Numbered from the stretch's first letter, positions 28,629 through 43,061 are shown. The stretch: DNA of 64,000 bases from Fistularia commersonii (GCA_037954325.1 JBBMNZ010000027.1:5955001-6019000), one strand, 5' to 3'. Notes: generated by a model not told the origin, from the letters alone. Made by a program: numbers and translations.

Positions 28629-31600
28629 TGTTTGCAGGTACCTTAAGATAGTCTCCATCTTGCAATAAGAAGCTCTCAGCTTTTAGCCTGATTCCTTTGC
28701 CCTTTTCAGTAGTGACGCGATAGATGCACTCATGGTTGTTATCATAGTGGGAGGGGAAGTTTGGAGATAGAAGAACACCTTCTGGTCCTAATGAAGAGGC
28801 TCCACACTCAGCTTTATAAACAAAGCAGAGAGAGTGGGTATTTTTTATTTATTCATTTGTTTATTTGTTGTCATTGATTTGTTTGTTTTCTGTTTGTTCA
28901 TTTTGCTTTGTGATAAAGCAGAAGAGATGGCATGTCAACGAGGGTGAAACTTGAAACATGAAACTATATAAATTAAATCAAGAAAGGGTATAAAAGCCAG
29001 AATGGGAAAATGCTTAACATGTAAATAAAGAGATGAGGAAATACTGTAAGAGAAACAAGCAGAATCTCCTTTATTTTAGTCCAAAGAACAAATTGGAGTT
29101 TAAGGCTATAAAGAGCAGTTCTAAAATTAATTTTATTAACAGCACAAGCAAAAAAGGGGCGTCGCTTACAATGCATTTGTTAATGAGACACATCCTGCTT
29201 TTATGGCAGCGCGGTGCTGCAGCAGTTAGCGCTTCGGCCTCCAGCCCAAAAGACTCTGGTTTGATTTTTACCTTTCCGTTTGGAGTTTGCATGTTGTCTG
29301 TATGGGTGTTCTCCGGTATCCTCCCAAAACCATGCTAGTTGGGAAAAATTGCCCCGAACGAGAAAGTGAATGGTTGTTTGTGCGATTGACTGGCGACCAG
29401 TCCAGGGTGTACAAAAAATGCAATTGAAATAAAAATAAGCCTGAAGGATACACAATTATGTAGCTGAAAATATAATGTTGCAAAGCTACTTCTTGGTTAT
29501 TTTTTAGGTCCATTACAATCGTTATCTGTTTCTGCTGCATTTAAGCTCACAGACAGGCTGCAGCCAATCCTTTCTGTCATCAACTTAAAGCTAGGGTTCA
29601 CCCTTGTGTGGCTCTCAGTAAAATACAGAGCCACATAAAGAATAATGCAACCAATCACAGCTATGGACAACTTAGAGAGCCCCCACTTATTACAGGTTTT
29701 TTTCTGACTGAGGGAGGAAGATGGAGCACCCTAATAAGAACAGAGAACATCCAAACTCCAAACAGAAAGATGCCAGTTGCCCACAGGATTAGAATCTGGG
29801 GCGTTTGTGCTGTGAGACAACAATGGTAATCACTGCACCACCCTGCTACCAGTGGAGGACATGACAATGAAAAAAAGGAGTTTTGACAAAATGAATGTTT
29901 AATGTTAATCAAGGAGTATTGTGAGTTTATAGACTATATGTCAAGAAGTTTGTTTTCTCAATAGATTTGTGCATCAGATGTACTGTAAACTTTCACACTG
30001 CAATAACACTTGGTTGGTCTACATATTTGGGTTGTCTCACCTATGCATCTTGGTAGCCTGTTGCTCCAAACTCGCCTGCCTCCACCCAGACAAGTGATCT
30101 TGCTGTCTCCCTCAAGTCGGTAGCCATGGAAACAAGAGAAGGCCAGCGAGTCACCAACTTGAAATCTGAAACCCATCCTCCTGCTGAACGCTGGCACGCC
30201 TGGATCTTCACAAGGCTCTAAGTCATATTCTGTATATTGAGAAAGAATTTTTTTTACATTTATGTGAATATCATAATACAAGAGGTAATATGACATACGA
30301 AAAATAATACAAATAATGGAGTTTTAATAATTTGCCATTCAATGTTTTAATTACAACAACACACATGTTGGTGCATGAAACATAAAAATACATTTGAATA
30401 TGAAAATCTCCTTGAATTTGTTGTATATAGTAAATTTGTATTCTATCAATCCATTTAGAAGACCTTGGTATATGGACTGTTTTGGGTTCATGTATTGTTC
30501 ACCTTTATTACCTGAAAATGTGATATTAAATCCTTCATAACTCATGGAAAAATCTGATATGAATCGAAGCTGGGCACTGAAGTTCCCATAGAGGCCTGCT
30601 TTGACGCTGGGAGGCAGAACGGATCCTGTTAATCTGGCAACAGGAACCTGGAAATTGCCATCTTCTGTGATTGACAAGTAGTCATGATTCTCCTCCAGAT
30701 GGAATGTATGGAAAGCCAGATGAACACCTGGATGGATGGAAGAGATAAATGGACAGATGCAAGGAAGCACGTCCAGGGGTAGAATTGTTACAATTTATTC
30801 TCATTTGTCATTAACTATTTTAATTAATAATATACATATCAAATTCCCCATTTTTTTTCCTTACCTTTCCCATGAGATACCTCTATAGTCCAGGTGCAGT
30901 TGAGAGAATTTGGGTAGAAGTCAGGAAACCCAGGAGACAGAATTGTCCCGGTTTTACCAAATACATAACCTCCACAGAGTGCTACAGTGGGTTAGTAAGA
31001 CAGAGAAGAATGGAGAGATAATTTGAAGAAAAGCTGAACATTATACCAATCTTCAAAAATAAAGTCCACTTTTGGCTTGCAGGACCTTAATTACACCAAA
31101 CTTTTTCAAAAGTTATTTATCAAAATATATAAAACAGCATTGATTCGCATTGATGATTGTGGTAACTCCTGTGCCACACCGCCCCTATCACAGTATAAAA
31201 ACAGTACAATGGAAATCAATGTAGATTCTTAGAGGGAAATCCCATCCAATATATCTTCTAGACTGTGTGATCATCTACATTGACCTTTTTACCATCCATC
31301 CATCCATCCATCCATCCATCCATCCATCCATCCATCCATCCATCCATCCATCTTCTGCTGCTTATCCTGCACTCAGGGTCGCAGGGGATCCTTTGCTATT
31401 GTCACTTTGTTTATGTTGTCTATTTTCACCCGAACGGTCTTAATTTTTTTTTTTTTTTCCTTCGGTTGTTCATTCTTATCCTTGATGTTGTTGTTGTTCT
31501 CTCAGCTGTCTATTTATTTGTGGATGTCTTTTGCCCTTTTCTAATTGTCTTCTATTTATATTAATATTCATATTTATTGATATTATAACTGTTACGCTGA

Positions 31601-34600
31601 TGTGACAAAAGAATTTTCCATATTCAATGGAACAATGAAGTTTATCTTATCTTATCTTATCTTATCTTATCTTATCTTATCTTGTCTAACTCCACACAAA
31701 AAGGTCCCCATTTTCAAATCAGGGTCCTTCATGCTGCGGCCCCATGCCGGCCATGTGAAAAACAATTCTAACCTATATATATATCATTTACTATTAACAA
31801 CCGGGGTGTCAACACACCAGGGGTCTTGGGAAAAACAGATGGAAATTAGCTTTAGCTAAATCTGATTTAAAGCATCTCTCCTCTGTGCATTGTATTGATG
31901 TTTTTTTGTAAATGGTCTCTTGACTGATATAAATAAAATAAGATATCGTTTTATCAGAGCACAATGTGAAACCACTGGAGTTTAACCCTTAAATATAACA
32001 ATAAATCAAGAGGTCTATTCATTTGACTTCTGTTTAAAAAGTCACAGCTTTCACCCAGAAATAATAAAATATTACAATAATATTTCATAATAATATTATA
32101 AGTCTGACATTATTAGTGATGTAGATTTCAGTATTAAAATCTCAAATCTCAAAACAAATATCAGGATTTTAAAGTTACACTTAACTATAAAAAAAGCTAA
32201 TTTAAACAAAATTTTAAGACAAATATATATGATTTGTATATACACACACAAACACACAAACACACACACACCTGAATATATACACATATGAATTGTATCT
32301 ATTATTTTTGCATTTTTTTCTTTTTTTCCACTCTGGCAATAATTGCAGTCTCGCAAGTATTTGTATGTTTGGACCAGTGCTTGGGAGGTGTAAAATGAAT
32401 TATAAAATCAGTTGTAACAACATTGTAGTTAACAAATTTGGTTGTGATTTTATGTAAAATAATATTTGGACTTACATATTTCTAACAATCAAATACTGAT
32501 CTGAGACACAGAAAGGTTCTTGATGGCACCGTGAACCCAGTATTTCCTTTTTTTTTTTAATTACTTTAATAATGCATTTTTAGTGATGCAATTGTGAATA
32601 CAAATATTTTCGAAAGCAAAAAAAAAAATCAATTTATCCTCTCCTTTTTCCCCCTCTTTTTTTCTACTTAAATTGATCATCTACAAGATAACCCAAATCA
32701 TCTTATATTTCAATTTGTTTCTTAAGAGAAAAAAATAAGTACTGAGAATGCATCACTCCGTTTCCATCTTCTTTTGAAACTCATCACCCTGAGGCAGCAT
32801 GGCATTGCCAGAGGTCTGTAGTTAAAAAGTCCCCCTATGGCACTGATGGTGAGCTGAAAACAATCTGTGTGTCCTGTTGCCATAGTATGGCAGGGTAGAA
32901 ATCTTGGCCAAACCTATTTAGGTCACTAATTAAAGTGTGTAACCATAAAGATTGTGGAATGTAAACTGACTACCAATTCTGGAGTTTTTACCTTCCCTTG
33001 AATTTCCTGCCATTTTGTTTACTAGAGATAGAGCTCACATCTGTGATGAAAGCTGATTCTACCTCTCTCTCAGTGAGTTTTAGGAACCATTGCCATCTTT
33101 TTTGCTCTCCAATTAGAATTCAGCCAAAACTGGGACACTGTCTGATTGCATGACCTTTGTTTAGGGCTACGTCTGCATGTTTTTCTAAATATAATGTTGC
33201 TATTTTTTGTGCAAGTGCAAAAATTGGGAGTGTATGAAAGACCTGTGTGTGAGAGAATGAAGGCTGAAATACCCCATACATGCCTGAAATTTTGTGCAGT
33301 AGAATAATGTGATAAAAAAGAATAACAATAACAATAAGATAAAGTCTGGCCATGATTCTGACAAAATTCAAAGAAGCCTGTCTTGTGCGCTTGTATTCAG
33401 TGTTGTTGAGAAGCCTGAGACAACATGCTGACAGGACTCAGATACAAGACAATACATGCTCTTTCTTAAAAAAAGAAGGAAAAAAATACAAAAAGATAGA
33501 TACATATTATGTGTCCACTTCCTTTCTCAAAACTCGACATGCTTCCTCCTATCTTTGATTAGGATCCTTCTGGATGATGGAAAATCTTTTTCACTGAAAA
33601 GGTATAATGTGAATGGGCACATCTAACAAGTTCTTTGCTTGGCATGAAATCAAGTTCTAAAATGTCACCGCGATCTTTCAGTATTCTCCCTGACACATTA
33701 AAGAGCAGCCAGTGGTCTGAATGATCTGTTTGGCAATTTAGCTGACCTCGAGGAATACAATGACTCATTTGGGTCCAATAGACACTATGGCACGGCTGAA
33801 AGGGAGAGGTCTCCAAATGACTTCACATCTTGTGGTCTTTTCCTATGAGATCATTTTGTCAAGGCAATACATTTTGGTAGCTGTATAAGGCTGTCTAGAC
33901 AGGTCAGACTTTTCCTTTTTTAAAATGTTAACTGTCCCTTTGAGATAAACCAGTAAATAACGTCATTGTGTTTACTATATATGTGTATATTTGCAGATTG
34001 CTTTGCGAGTAGCTGGGGGAGTTTTTTAAAGTTTCTTTCTTTTTTTTTCTCTCAGTTGATCTATCGCAGATGTCCACATTCTCTATGGCCGGGTTTCAAA
34101 ACCAGAACAATGAGATCTTAAATAAGAATTGGGTATTTTATATGAATTTCAAATACTAGAATGGGAGTATTGAAAATGAATCAAGAATGGTAATGGAAGT
34201 ATACTGTCATTACAGGCCTTGTTTATGCAATTTTCAATATGATCAGCTTCACCAGAGTAAAAGGATTATTTCAAAAAACCTCTGCGTACCTCATCCATGC
34301 ACTGATTTGTTTCAGTGATTGCTCAATTTGAAGTTGTAGATTTTGGGGGAATAATTATTTAGATTATTTAGATTACAAAAACTAAAGCCAGAAACTCTCT
34401 TTCTGCTTTCTTAATCAACATTTAAAAGCCCTCCTTCACTCAGTGCCTAGTAATGCCAAGCTACCGCAGAAGCTGCTGGGTAGAAGTGCAGCTTCTGCAA
34501 ACTTTTTCTTTGGGTAGGTAAAAGCCCTCCACCCAGCTTGAGAGTGTCAACTATGTGTACTTCTCTTTTTTCCCCTCTCTTAATGACACCCTCTATACCT

Positions 34601-37600
34601 TTGCAATATAAAATTTGGTTTATCTATGATGATAGTGGAAGGCTGGACCAGAAAACAGGTTAGGACAGGGAGGAAATTGTGCTTATCTCATTGGGGAACA
34701 GTAACTGCCAGGTCATGTTGATTGCCATAGTCAGTTCTCTTCAGATGACAGAAGGGACTACTCCTTTGAATTAGTGCACTGGGCTGCCCCTGTTTGCCTC
34801 TAGCCCATGAGCCCAGATTTTCTGCAAGATTTCACACGACTTGATTATAGTGCCATTTGCACCAACCCTCTGTAAATACTGTGGCATTGCCAAGGGTTCC
34901 TCTGAGATGTGGCTGGCTAAAGGGCCATAGTTGAAGCTATGAGTTGAGCTGACGACTAGTTGATTGGGCCTAAGCCATTGGTCTTGGCTCGGTGTATTTA
35001 AAATAAAAGGCTGACTGAGAAATACCCCCGGCTTGTCATTTCTAAATAGCTAAAACCCATACCTTGCTAAAATACTATTTTGAGCCTAGAGAGGATGTGG
35101 TGTATGATTGAGTTCTAGGAGGACCAGAGCTAGAGGTTTTCCTCTGATCCAATCCACAATTGCAGGGGGACTAAGAAGGGTGTCATACATGAGTCTGAGG
35201 AAAATTACCTTTGCTTTAGGCAAGTTCTGCATGACAGTCCTTGTGACAGTGCCTGTGTGGTTGTCCCTCTGTCTTGATGTTAGCTCATAGCTCAGATATT
35301 ATAGCTCTCTTTCTCCATTTTCAATTCTTCATGGGTCATGACATCTTTCTTTTGCCTCTCTCATGAGTTTGACTGTATTTGTGGCAGAGCTCATCATACA
35401 AGGCATGTCTTTTCTGAGTAAGGTGCCACATACACAGGGTCTCAGAAGGATAAATATTTTGATATTTATACATTTCTTTTTTCTTTAAGCAAGGTAGACT
35501 TGGTAATAACTGTGCCACATTTCACATACACCCAGTATCAACATAGGCTTTGGTGTTTGGCACAACCTGGTCAGGTGTATCTCTCATTGTCTCTTAAAGT
35601 AATATATGATTTGAGCATCTTTGATTGATTTTGCTCAGGCCACCTGCAAGCTGAGAGGCCAGCGTAGTCCTGTAAGGCAAACTTCCAGACTCATACTGAC
35701 TCATTTAAGCTCTTCAGGCCCTCTCAGGAGTCTGACCATGCATGCAACTGTCTGTAAAGGTGACATGATTCGTATCATTATTCTAGGGCTGTGAATCAAT
35801 AGCCTGGTTGTGACCTAACTCCCCCAACTATTTGTTTGCCAACTGTCAGAATGATCTAGAATGTTAGATCATTGTCAGAAGACAGAACACACCATTTTAT
35901 TTCCTTCTGGAGTTGCCATTAACTGCTCAAGATCTTTGGTTGTGTACCAGACATTCAACTTGTTAAAGTACTGCTGCCATTCATGTGGATATGAGGTGGA
36001 AGAAATGGGGAACAGACCTTATGTAATTTGTACTTTCCAAATAACCTAGTAGAGATCTGATTTGCTTTAATTAGCTGTCTGGATTTGTATGCTACTTGTT
36101 TGGTGAGTAATCCTTACAGCCAGGAAATCCCAGAACTCCTGCTCTCTAGCAACAGTTTCCTGATGAAGATCACCCTTGGTTCCTCTTCCAACGTCTGCAT
36201 TTTCCGATCTTTTCAGTATGCCTTAAGTCTGTATATTTGAGATTCATCTCAGTCCTCAAGCCCTAATTGTCCTTGTTTTTGTCTTTCTTCCAGGACATTT
36301 GTCTTTCCTACACAAGCTGAAGGATCTCCCTTTCCTGGACAGCATCCCTCTAAATCAGTGGTTCTTAACCTGGGTTCGACGGAGGTCAAGACACCTGACT
36401 CATATAATTCGTGATGACACGCCCCACTTGGTCATCAAGAAGGCAACAGCAGAAGCCACGCTGATTTGCAGTAAGTATTTATTATTCATTCAAATCACGT
36501 GTTGCTGGTTTTGGTCTTTGAACACAGTGATGTTGATGCATGGTTCATTTTGTGTCGTAAAACATATACCTATGTCTTGAATTTGAAAAAGATCATTTTA
36601 TTTTTTCAATGAAGAGGGGTTCGGTGAATGTGAATATGAAACTGGTGGGCTTCAGTTCCTCCACCATTTTAAAACCACAGCTCTAAATCTTAACAAAATC
36701 ATTGTTTTGAAATGGACAAAGATGTTCAATTTGCTGTTGTTACTGCCTTTGAGTGTTTTTTAGATAAAGGAGTGTAAGCTTGTTTGAATCTTTCACAAGT
36801 GACCCTGTTGTTGGTGCTTGTCCAGTTGATTTGTGGTTTGCAGGATGGCCTCTCTTCTGGTCATCTTGGGGGCATTGGCTATTGAAACTGGCTATCTGTT
36901 GTATCTTCATGATGTTGATGCTGTGGGCTGTCTGATTTTCAATGAGTAACCTGACGTGAAGGCTCTGTCTCCAATCTTTTGCAAGCTGCAGTGGTGGAAT
37001 CAGTCACACTTTGGTCCTTATCTCTGATATCATTTCTTCATGTCTGATGGGCTTATGTAGTGTAAGCTAGTATCTGATTCTAACCATCACAAATGACCTT
37101 CCCCTAATAGATGAGCACATTCTCATCTTGGACCACCCAAAACAATTTTCTTAAGATACACTGATCTTTGGTTGTTCTCATGCCAGTTTTCACTGTGATG
37201 TCCCTTTTAAAATGGTCCATCTTCTGTGAAACCTCTTGGCTGACTGCCTTACTGTCACTTTCTTGTAGTGCTTGTAGTTGTATTGGTTACTGTATATGTA
37301 TAGAACATATTACATAATACAATGAAAAGTGTTACTAGATCCTCCACCCTGGTGCAGCCTTTCTGTCCTGATGCCAGTCAGTATTCCTTGGTAGCCCAGC
37401 AGTACTTCCTGGAAACCAGCTGTGCTATTTCTTGTCATGACTGGAAAGTCAGACTGGCTATGTGTTGAACAGGTGGGTGAACCTGCGAGGCAATTCTTTT
37501 TGAAGCACCTATTCTGACTGTGCCTTTGGGCAAGCTGTGGGGTCTTTGGCAAGGTCTTTGAGCTTTACTAATTATTAAATAATTGCTCTTTTAATTTATT

Positions 37601-39930
37601 TTAAGACTTTTCTATCTTTATTCCCTGACCACAGGAGCAAGGAAAAACACTCACTAAAAGGGTCTGTCAGCCATCAGTAGCTGTCCCAATAATGAAGTTG
37701 ATCCTTATAAGCTTTTGTAACGTACATTATATATTCCAGTGAAATATATCTGAAATATATCTGAGATTGTGGAATTGTTTTGAAATCTTTTATTTGCTTG
37801 ACTATTATCCCTTGTGGAGTGTGAATAAAAAAGCTAAATATGGGTCAGAAATGCACCAAAATGCTATAAGTCTTCCTTAGACTCCGGCCCCAGGGCAAAC
37901 CTTCTTTTAGCTACTAACTTTAAATTGTACCCACTCTGCATATTCATAAAGAACCACCACTTTTAAAACTTGCTAAAGTTGCATTGAATTTGAGGGGAGA
38001 GGAAGTGGATAAAACTTTCAGTGATCAAATCACTCTTTTGTTTTTGAACATATATCTCACAAACCAAACACAGCTGGTTGGTGAAGTGTAGTCTGCTGAA
38101 AAAGGTCACCAGTGGCTGCTGCAGTGAATCTGAGGGTCATTAGTGAGGAGCTGGCTCAGCGCTGCTAGTTATTCTTTGTGAGAATTTGCTAAATGCAAGC
38201 ATGACAGCTCATTGTGTAAAAGATGTTGCAGTTGAGTTTCAGTCAAGATTTGCCAAGGTGTCCAATAATAAATATTACAAATACATCTGTCCAAACCCCA
38301 ACACATTAATATGCTTTTGCAAGAAATCCTCTTTTTTCATTTTATAATGTATGTTAGTAAGTTATCATTCACTTTATTTCTTAAAAAAAAGGTACAATTT
38401 AAGTATTTTAAATGTGCATCCTATTTATACTAACACTGGAATAAGATCGATGAATGTGACACATTTATTTTTACAGTGGCAATGCACGGTGAAGTAGATC
38501 TCAGATGCTCCCAAAAAATAAACAACTATTAGCCACATGCATTTTCCTGTTAGACAACTTTAAAGTATTGCTTTCAAAGCTTGCATTATCTATGAGGCTT
38601 AATTCGAAGAATTAATATTATTCAACTGCTTATATTCCATAAACCAACACAGGATTTATGTCAAGTTAGATGTAAGGGATTTTTTGTTTTTGTCATTATT
38701 TTTGTAGTTCAGTCCCGCCCACCCACTGTGCTTAAAGAAACTGAAGGGACTGCCCCCAGTGAACAGAATGAATAGGAGTAGAGGTTTTAGCCAAAAGCTA
38801 TGTATAAGTCTTTCATATTTGTTTGTTTTGAGAAACTCTTTAAATATACATTCCGTAACTACTTTATTAATTAATTAATTCATTTATTTGCTAAGCGCTC
38901 CTATTTTGAATTTCAAAGAGGCCTCTTTGCTTTACCATCAAGTGGAGAAACAGTCTTATGACCTTTGTTGCTCTGACATATCTAAAAAAATGCTTTTAAT
39001 CAATTGCAAGCATACGAAGAACATTAATCAAAATTGGTGGAATAACGGAAATAGAGAATCCTACCATCACAACTTGGGAGAGCATGACTCCATTGATGGC
39101 TCTGCTCACAAACAATTGGCTCCTGATCACTCAGAGTGTACCCCGAATCGCACGTAAATGAGACCTGGGAGCCAATGGAAAAGCTGCTGCCATGACGACG
39201 CCCATTGACTGGGATACCAGGATCGAGACATGAGTCTGACTCCATTTTCACACCTGAAATTCACAGTATACAAGGATAGAATCAAAAGTGTGTGACATGC
39301 ATGTTTTCTCAAGAGAATAATACAGTTTTACTGAGCCTTACTTTCATATCTGATGTTAAAGCCAGCTGCAGACCGACTATTGTCTGTTGTGAACAGCAGG
39401 AACAGGAAGTTGGAAGTGGATATCAGAAAATGAGGGGCTTGGGTGCCATGGTATTCGCCGATCAGGGGAGAAGACGATGAGGGACCATCCCTGATCTCCA
39501 GTGTGTCATAGTTGACCTCTGTCTGGAACCTATCAGAGACAGACACACCACAGACATCAACGCAATAAACAGGAAGATAACATTAATAGGGCTCGTGTAT
39601 ATATAATGGGATGTAATGAAGACCTAGACATAAATAAGTGCAGCTGTCTAAACTGCTGTGTGATTGACTCACATTCTACCTGCCTATTTACCTAATCTGT
39701 TTCACTAATTAGCTAAGAAATGGATGACTTGTTATTCCTATCTTACTCACTTTGCTCTTTGCCTGTCTTTCATTCTAAACAACGTGTTGACTGACTAAGA
39801 AACACTAGATAATTTACGGGACAGACTGTGCTCCAAGATACCAGTATCCAGAAAGCAATGGAAGCAAGGGATTCTACTTGAATGCAATCAGTGACCTGAT
39901 GGAAGTTGGGACACCATAACCCCCCCCCCC

Positions 39931-39990
<60 letters not shown>

Positions 39991-42900
39991 GATTCGTAAC
40001 CGAGCAAATAATGCACCTGTCAAAATGTATCTTTACAGCATGGTCTGGCTGTGCTTCAATCACCCACTGGCAGTTCAAAGAGTCTTTATAGAAAGATGGC
40101 CAACCCGGAGACAACAGAACACCGGTTGCGGCTGTGAGATGTCCTCCACATGGTGCTGCAAGGGAATGAAGCCGCACAGAACCACAAAACGACAAATTAA
40201 TCTGTTTTTCCTTGTGACTCTGTTGTGGCATAAGGAACACTCATATTTCATTCAGCCGACCCATTAATCATCAACACAATTTAATTTAGGTCTCTCATCC
40301 TTTCAAAGTTTCTAGACTTCATATACAAACATTTACCTTCAAGAAGTATGCAGTGCCTATATGTGCCAAACAAATTTGTGCAGCTCAAGATCAAGAGAGG
40401 CTGAAATAATTAGAGCAGGGGAATGAAGCGGTTTTATCAAATCTGTTTCTTCACATTTCTCTGCCTTTCTGGGAGACGCAGACACCGAAATTGGCACATC
40501 TTGAAACCGGGCAGCATTTAACATTTAGTGGCCTCAAATCTCTTTCATGACACTCTGAGGCAGATTAATTTCCTTACGTTTAGTTTGTATAAATATAAAT
40601 AAAATATAATCATATAAAGCATGATTTAAAAAAAAACAAATAGCACTCATATTTTCATATTTGATTTTTTGAACATGTAACATACAGCTCAGTATGGCTT
40701 CCCTTGAAAGCAAAAAAGGCCTACAATAAATGGATTTTCATTTATTTTTACTTTATTCCACATTTTACAATTTCTCTAAAATGAAACGCACATGGTTGAT
40801 CAATTACACTCGTAATATCTTTTCTTTTACATAGCACATTTCACTAGAATTTTGTGAGTAAAAAAAAGACAATCATGAAGATCATAATTTCTTTCACTAT
40901 TCCATTCATTTTTATTTTACCTCTCTTTTTAGTGAAGCAGTGATTGTCAAGAAACAAATAATCGTGTCATTTAGCTCATGCATATGCTCAGAACAAATAT
41001 ACAGCAACACCAAAATAAGCCTTTATTATTTGTTAAACTGCAAATTACACATAAAATGATCAGTTGGCATACTTTTCTTGGTAACTGGTCTTATTTAAAA
41101 TCAGCTAAAATAGTTTCTTCTTCAGAAAATGGCCAAAATGGTATGAAAAAATTAGAGACCCATGTGTGGCAAGAAAATGTGAGGAAATCTGGGTCCAAAT
41201 TTGATATATCATTTACATTACTTCAAGTAAGCATACATTGAATGAACTCAGAATTCATGGATAAAGAGGTTGTATTTGTGTCTACCTTCACAGCGAGGTA
41301 CAGCTGCAGACCAGACCACATTTCCATCCTGGATAATACAAGTCACCTGGTCTGACCCCTGGAAATACATTTCAATAATATGACATATTTGTTTTATCTT
41401 TGCTTATACCAGAAATAATTTAATCAGCAATGTAATCCTTTCTCAAACCTGAATCTCAAATCTGATTCATGTATCAATATAACCTTCTTCCACTGATTTG
41501 GAGCTTAATGACTGTCAATGGACTGTACAAATACACAAACCAATTGTCTCCTCATTTACTATTCAAATGTTTTTGTTTTTTGGTAAATTCTGTTTTTTTA
41601 GGGTATGCTTAAGTTTGATTTCTGCGATGAAATTATGAATGAGGCTCAAAAATAGAGCTATTGAAGCATACCCTCATTTGAAATGTTTCTTTTGTGTGTT
41701 AATCTTAACATAACAGGTGCTTTTAGAGTTGAAAAATGCAGTAACGAGATTATACTCAATCACATATTTCGCTTATCTTTACCTGAGTCCTGATAAATCC
41801 TTGATCACAACGGAAAGCCACAGAGCTGCCGAGTTGAAACTGGTCTCCATATCTTTGACCATTGACTGGGACTCCGGGGTCATGACACTCATTCTGACCA
41901 AATGCTAGAGTGCAACAGGATACAAAGAGTGAATTAATATGTCTCAAGTTGATTTGCTACAACTTGTCCTTTAGTAGGGAAATAAACCGGTTCATTTTGC
42001 CACAACTTCACTTTACTTTATTCAAAATAAATGGTACGTTGTAGTAACATTAGATCGTTTGTCTGCTTTACTTGTTTGTAAAATAAATCATAACCTGCTG
42101 TGCCGAATAACAACCCCCCCTTTCTCTAACCTCTGCCCACCACATTTTGTTGGCAATTTTGGTCAAATTACAAATGTACCTATTACAAAAGGCCTGTTCA
42201 AGGACAGTCACATTACGTTTGAAAGAAAAAAATAGACTACAACACAGATAGATAGAGACTGTACATACTGGTATAGCTGATATTGAATCCTTTTCCAGTG
42301 TTTGAGTGATCCGACTGGAATTCCAACCTCATAATATGTCCATTTGAGGCTATTTGTGATGGGACATCCTTACCAGAGAATGTTCCAAATGTTGTTGCCT
42401 CTGACAAGCCTAAAGAGAGGAAATATTTAATGGTGTTTATATACTTCCAGCTCAACAACAATACACAAAATGGCATTTGTAATGTGACTCCTTCAAAAAA
42501 AACATATAATACCCCATTAAGAGAGTTTTTAAATACTATTAGTGTTGAAAAACATAATTTTAATGTGATTCAGTTATTCAGTTATTCCTTAAGCTTCCAC
42601 AAAAATGCAAAGATCCACGCTTCACAAATAATTGACTACTCTGTGACAGTGAGGGGGCCAAAAGAAATATGTTGTTGGTACACAATGGTAAAAGATAAAA
42701 TTAGATGATCACCAGCCTGCCTGTCAGTCATTTTGGATTAAAAAATTCAATGGGGTGAATTCATTCTATGCACTTCTTTCAGTGGGTTTCTGTTGCTAAT
42801 ACCAAAAGGCAAAATAATCCATCAATTTCTATACTCAGACAGTTCTTAGGGCATGTAAACACATATTAGCAGTAAATATGCCTGCCTTTCATGGTATTCT

Positions 42901-43015
42901 AGATTATGACTTGTTCTTTTCAAATACCACATAATAATGTCATTTGTTCGAATCAGTAAAATTAAAGATAATTGAATGTGGTTCCATCAGGAACCAGGAT
43001 GGGTGTACCCTGTGC

Positions 43016-43061
<46 letters not shown>

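Larger units (their letters stand above)
20214..28641 (-). other. csmd1 intron inside CUB7
   Basis: 8,428-bp intron that splits CUB7. It contains the Gypsy remnant (about 21640-24050), a retroelement tail and perfect hairpin (24745-24823), a 53-bp tandem pair (27309-27414) and a CA/TG repeat beside the donor (28582-28626). The stretch 24830-27300 is very AT-rich with no recognisable element. Confidence 0.75.
28812..30040 (-). other. csmd1 intron between Sushi6 and CUB7
   Basis: 1,229-bp intron carrying two SINE-like fragments in opposite orientation (29205-29412 and 29700-29857). The open frames here read through these fragments and are not genes. Confidence 0.75.
30982..39064 (-). other. 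csmd1 intron between Sushi5 and CUB6
   Basis: 8,083-bp intron. It contains ATCC repeats with a SINE-like start (31291-31385), a retroelement tail with TTATC repeats (31600-31683), one copy of a dispersed inverted repeat (31785-32265), a short direct repeat (35447-35515) and a hAT-type MITE (36348-36688). The part at 34700-37600 is less AT-rich than its surroundings and may hold older unrecognised repeats. The frame at 33559-33816 has no domain. Confidence 0.7.

Noticed and set aside
31291..31352. ATCC repeats as a CRISPR-like or regulatory array
   Set aside because: It is a simple tetranucleotide run at the start of a SINE-like repeat in a vertebrate genome.
33559..33816. 85-residue minus-strand frame
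   Set aside because: No Sushi or CUB cysteine pattern and no recognised family; isolated in an 8 kb intron.
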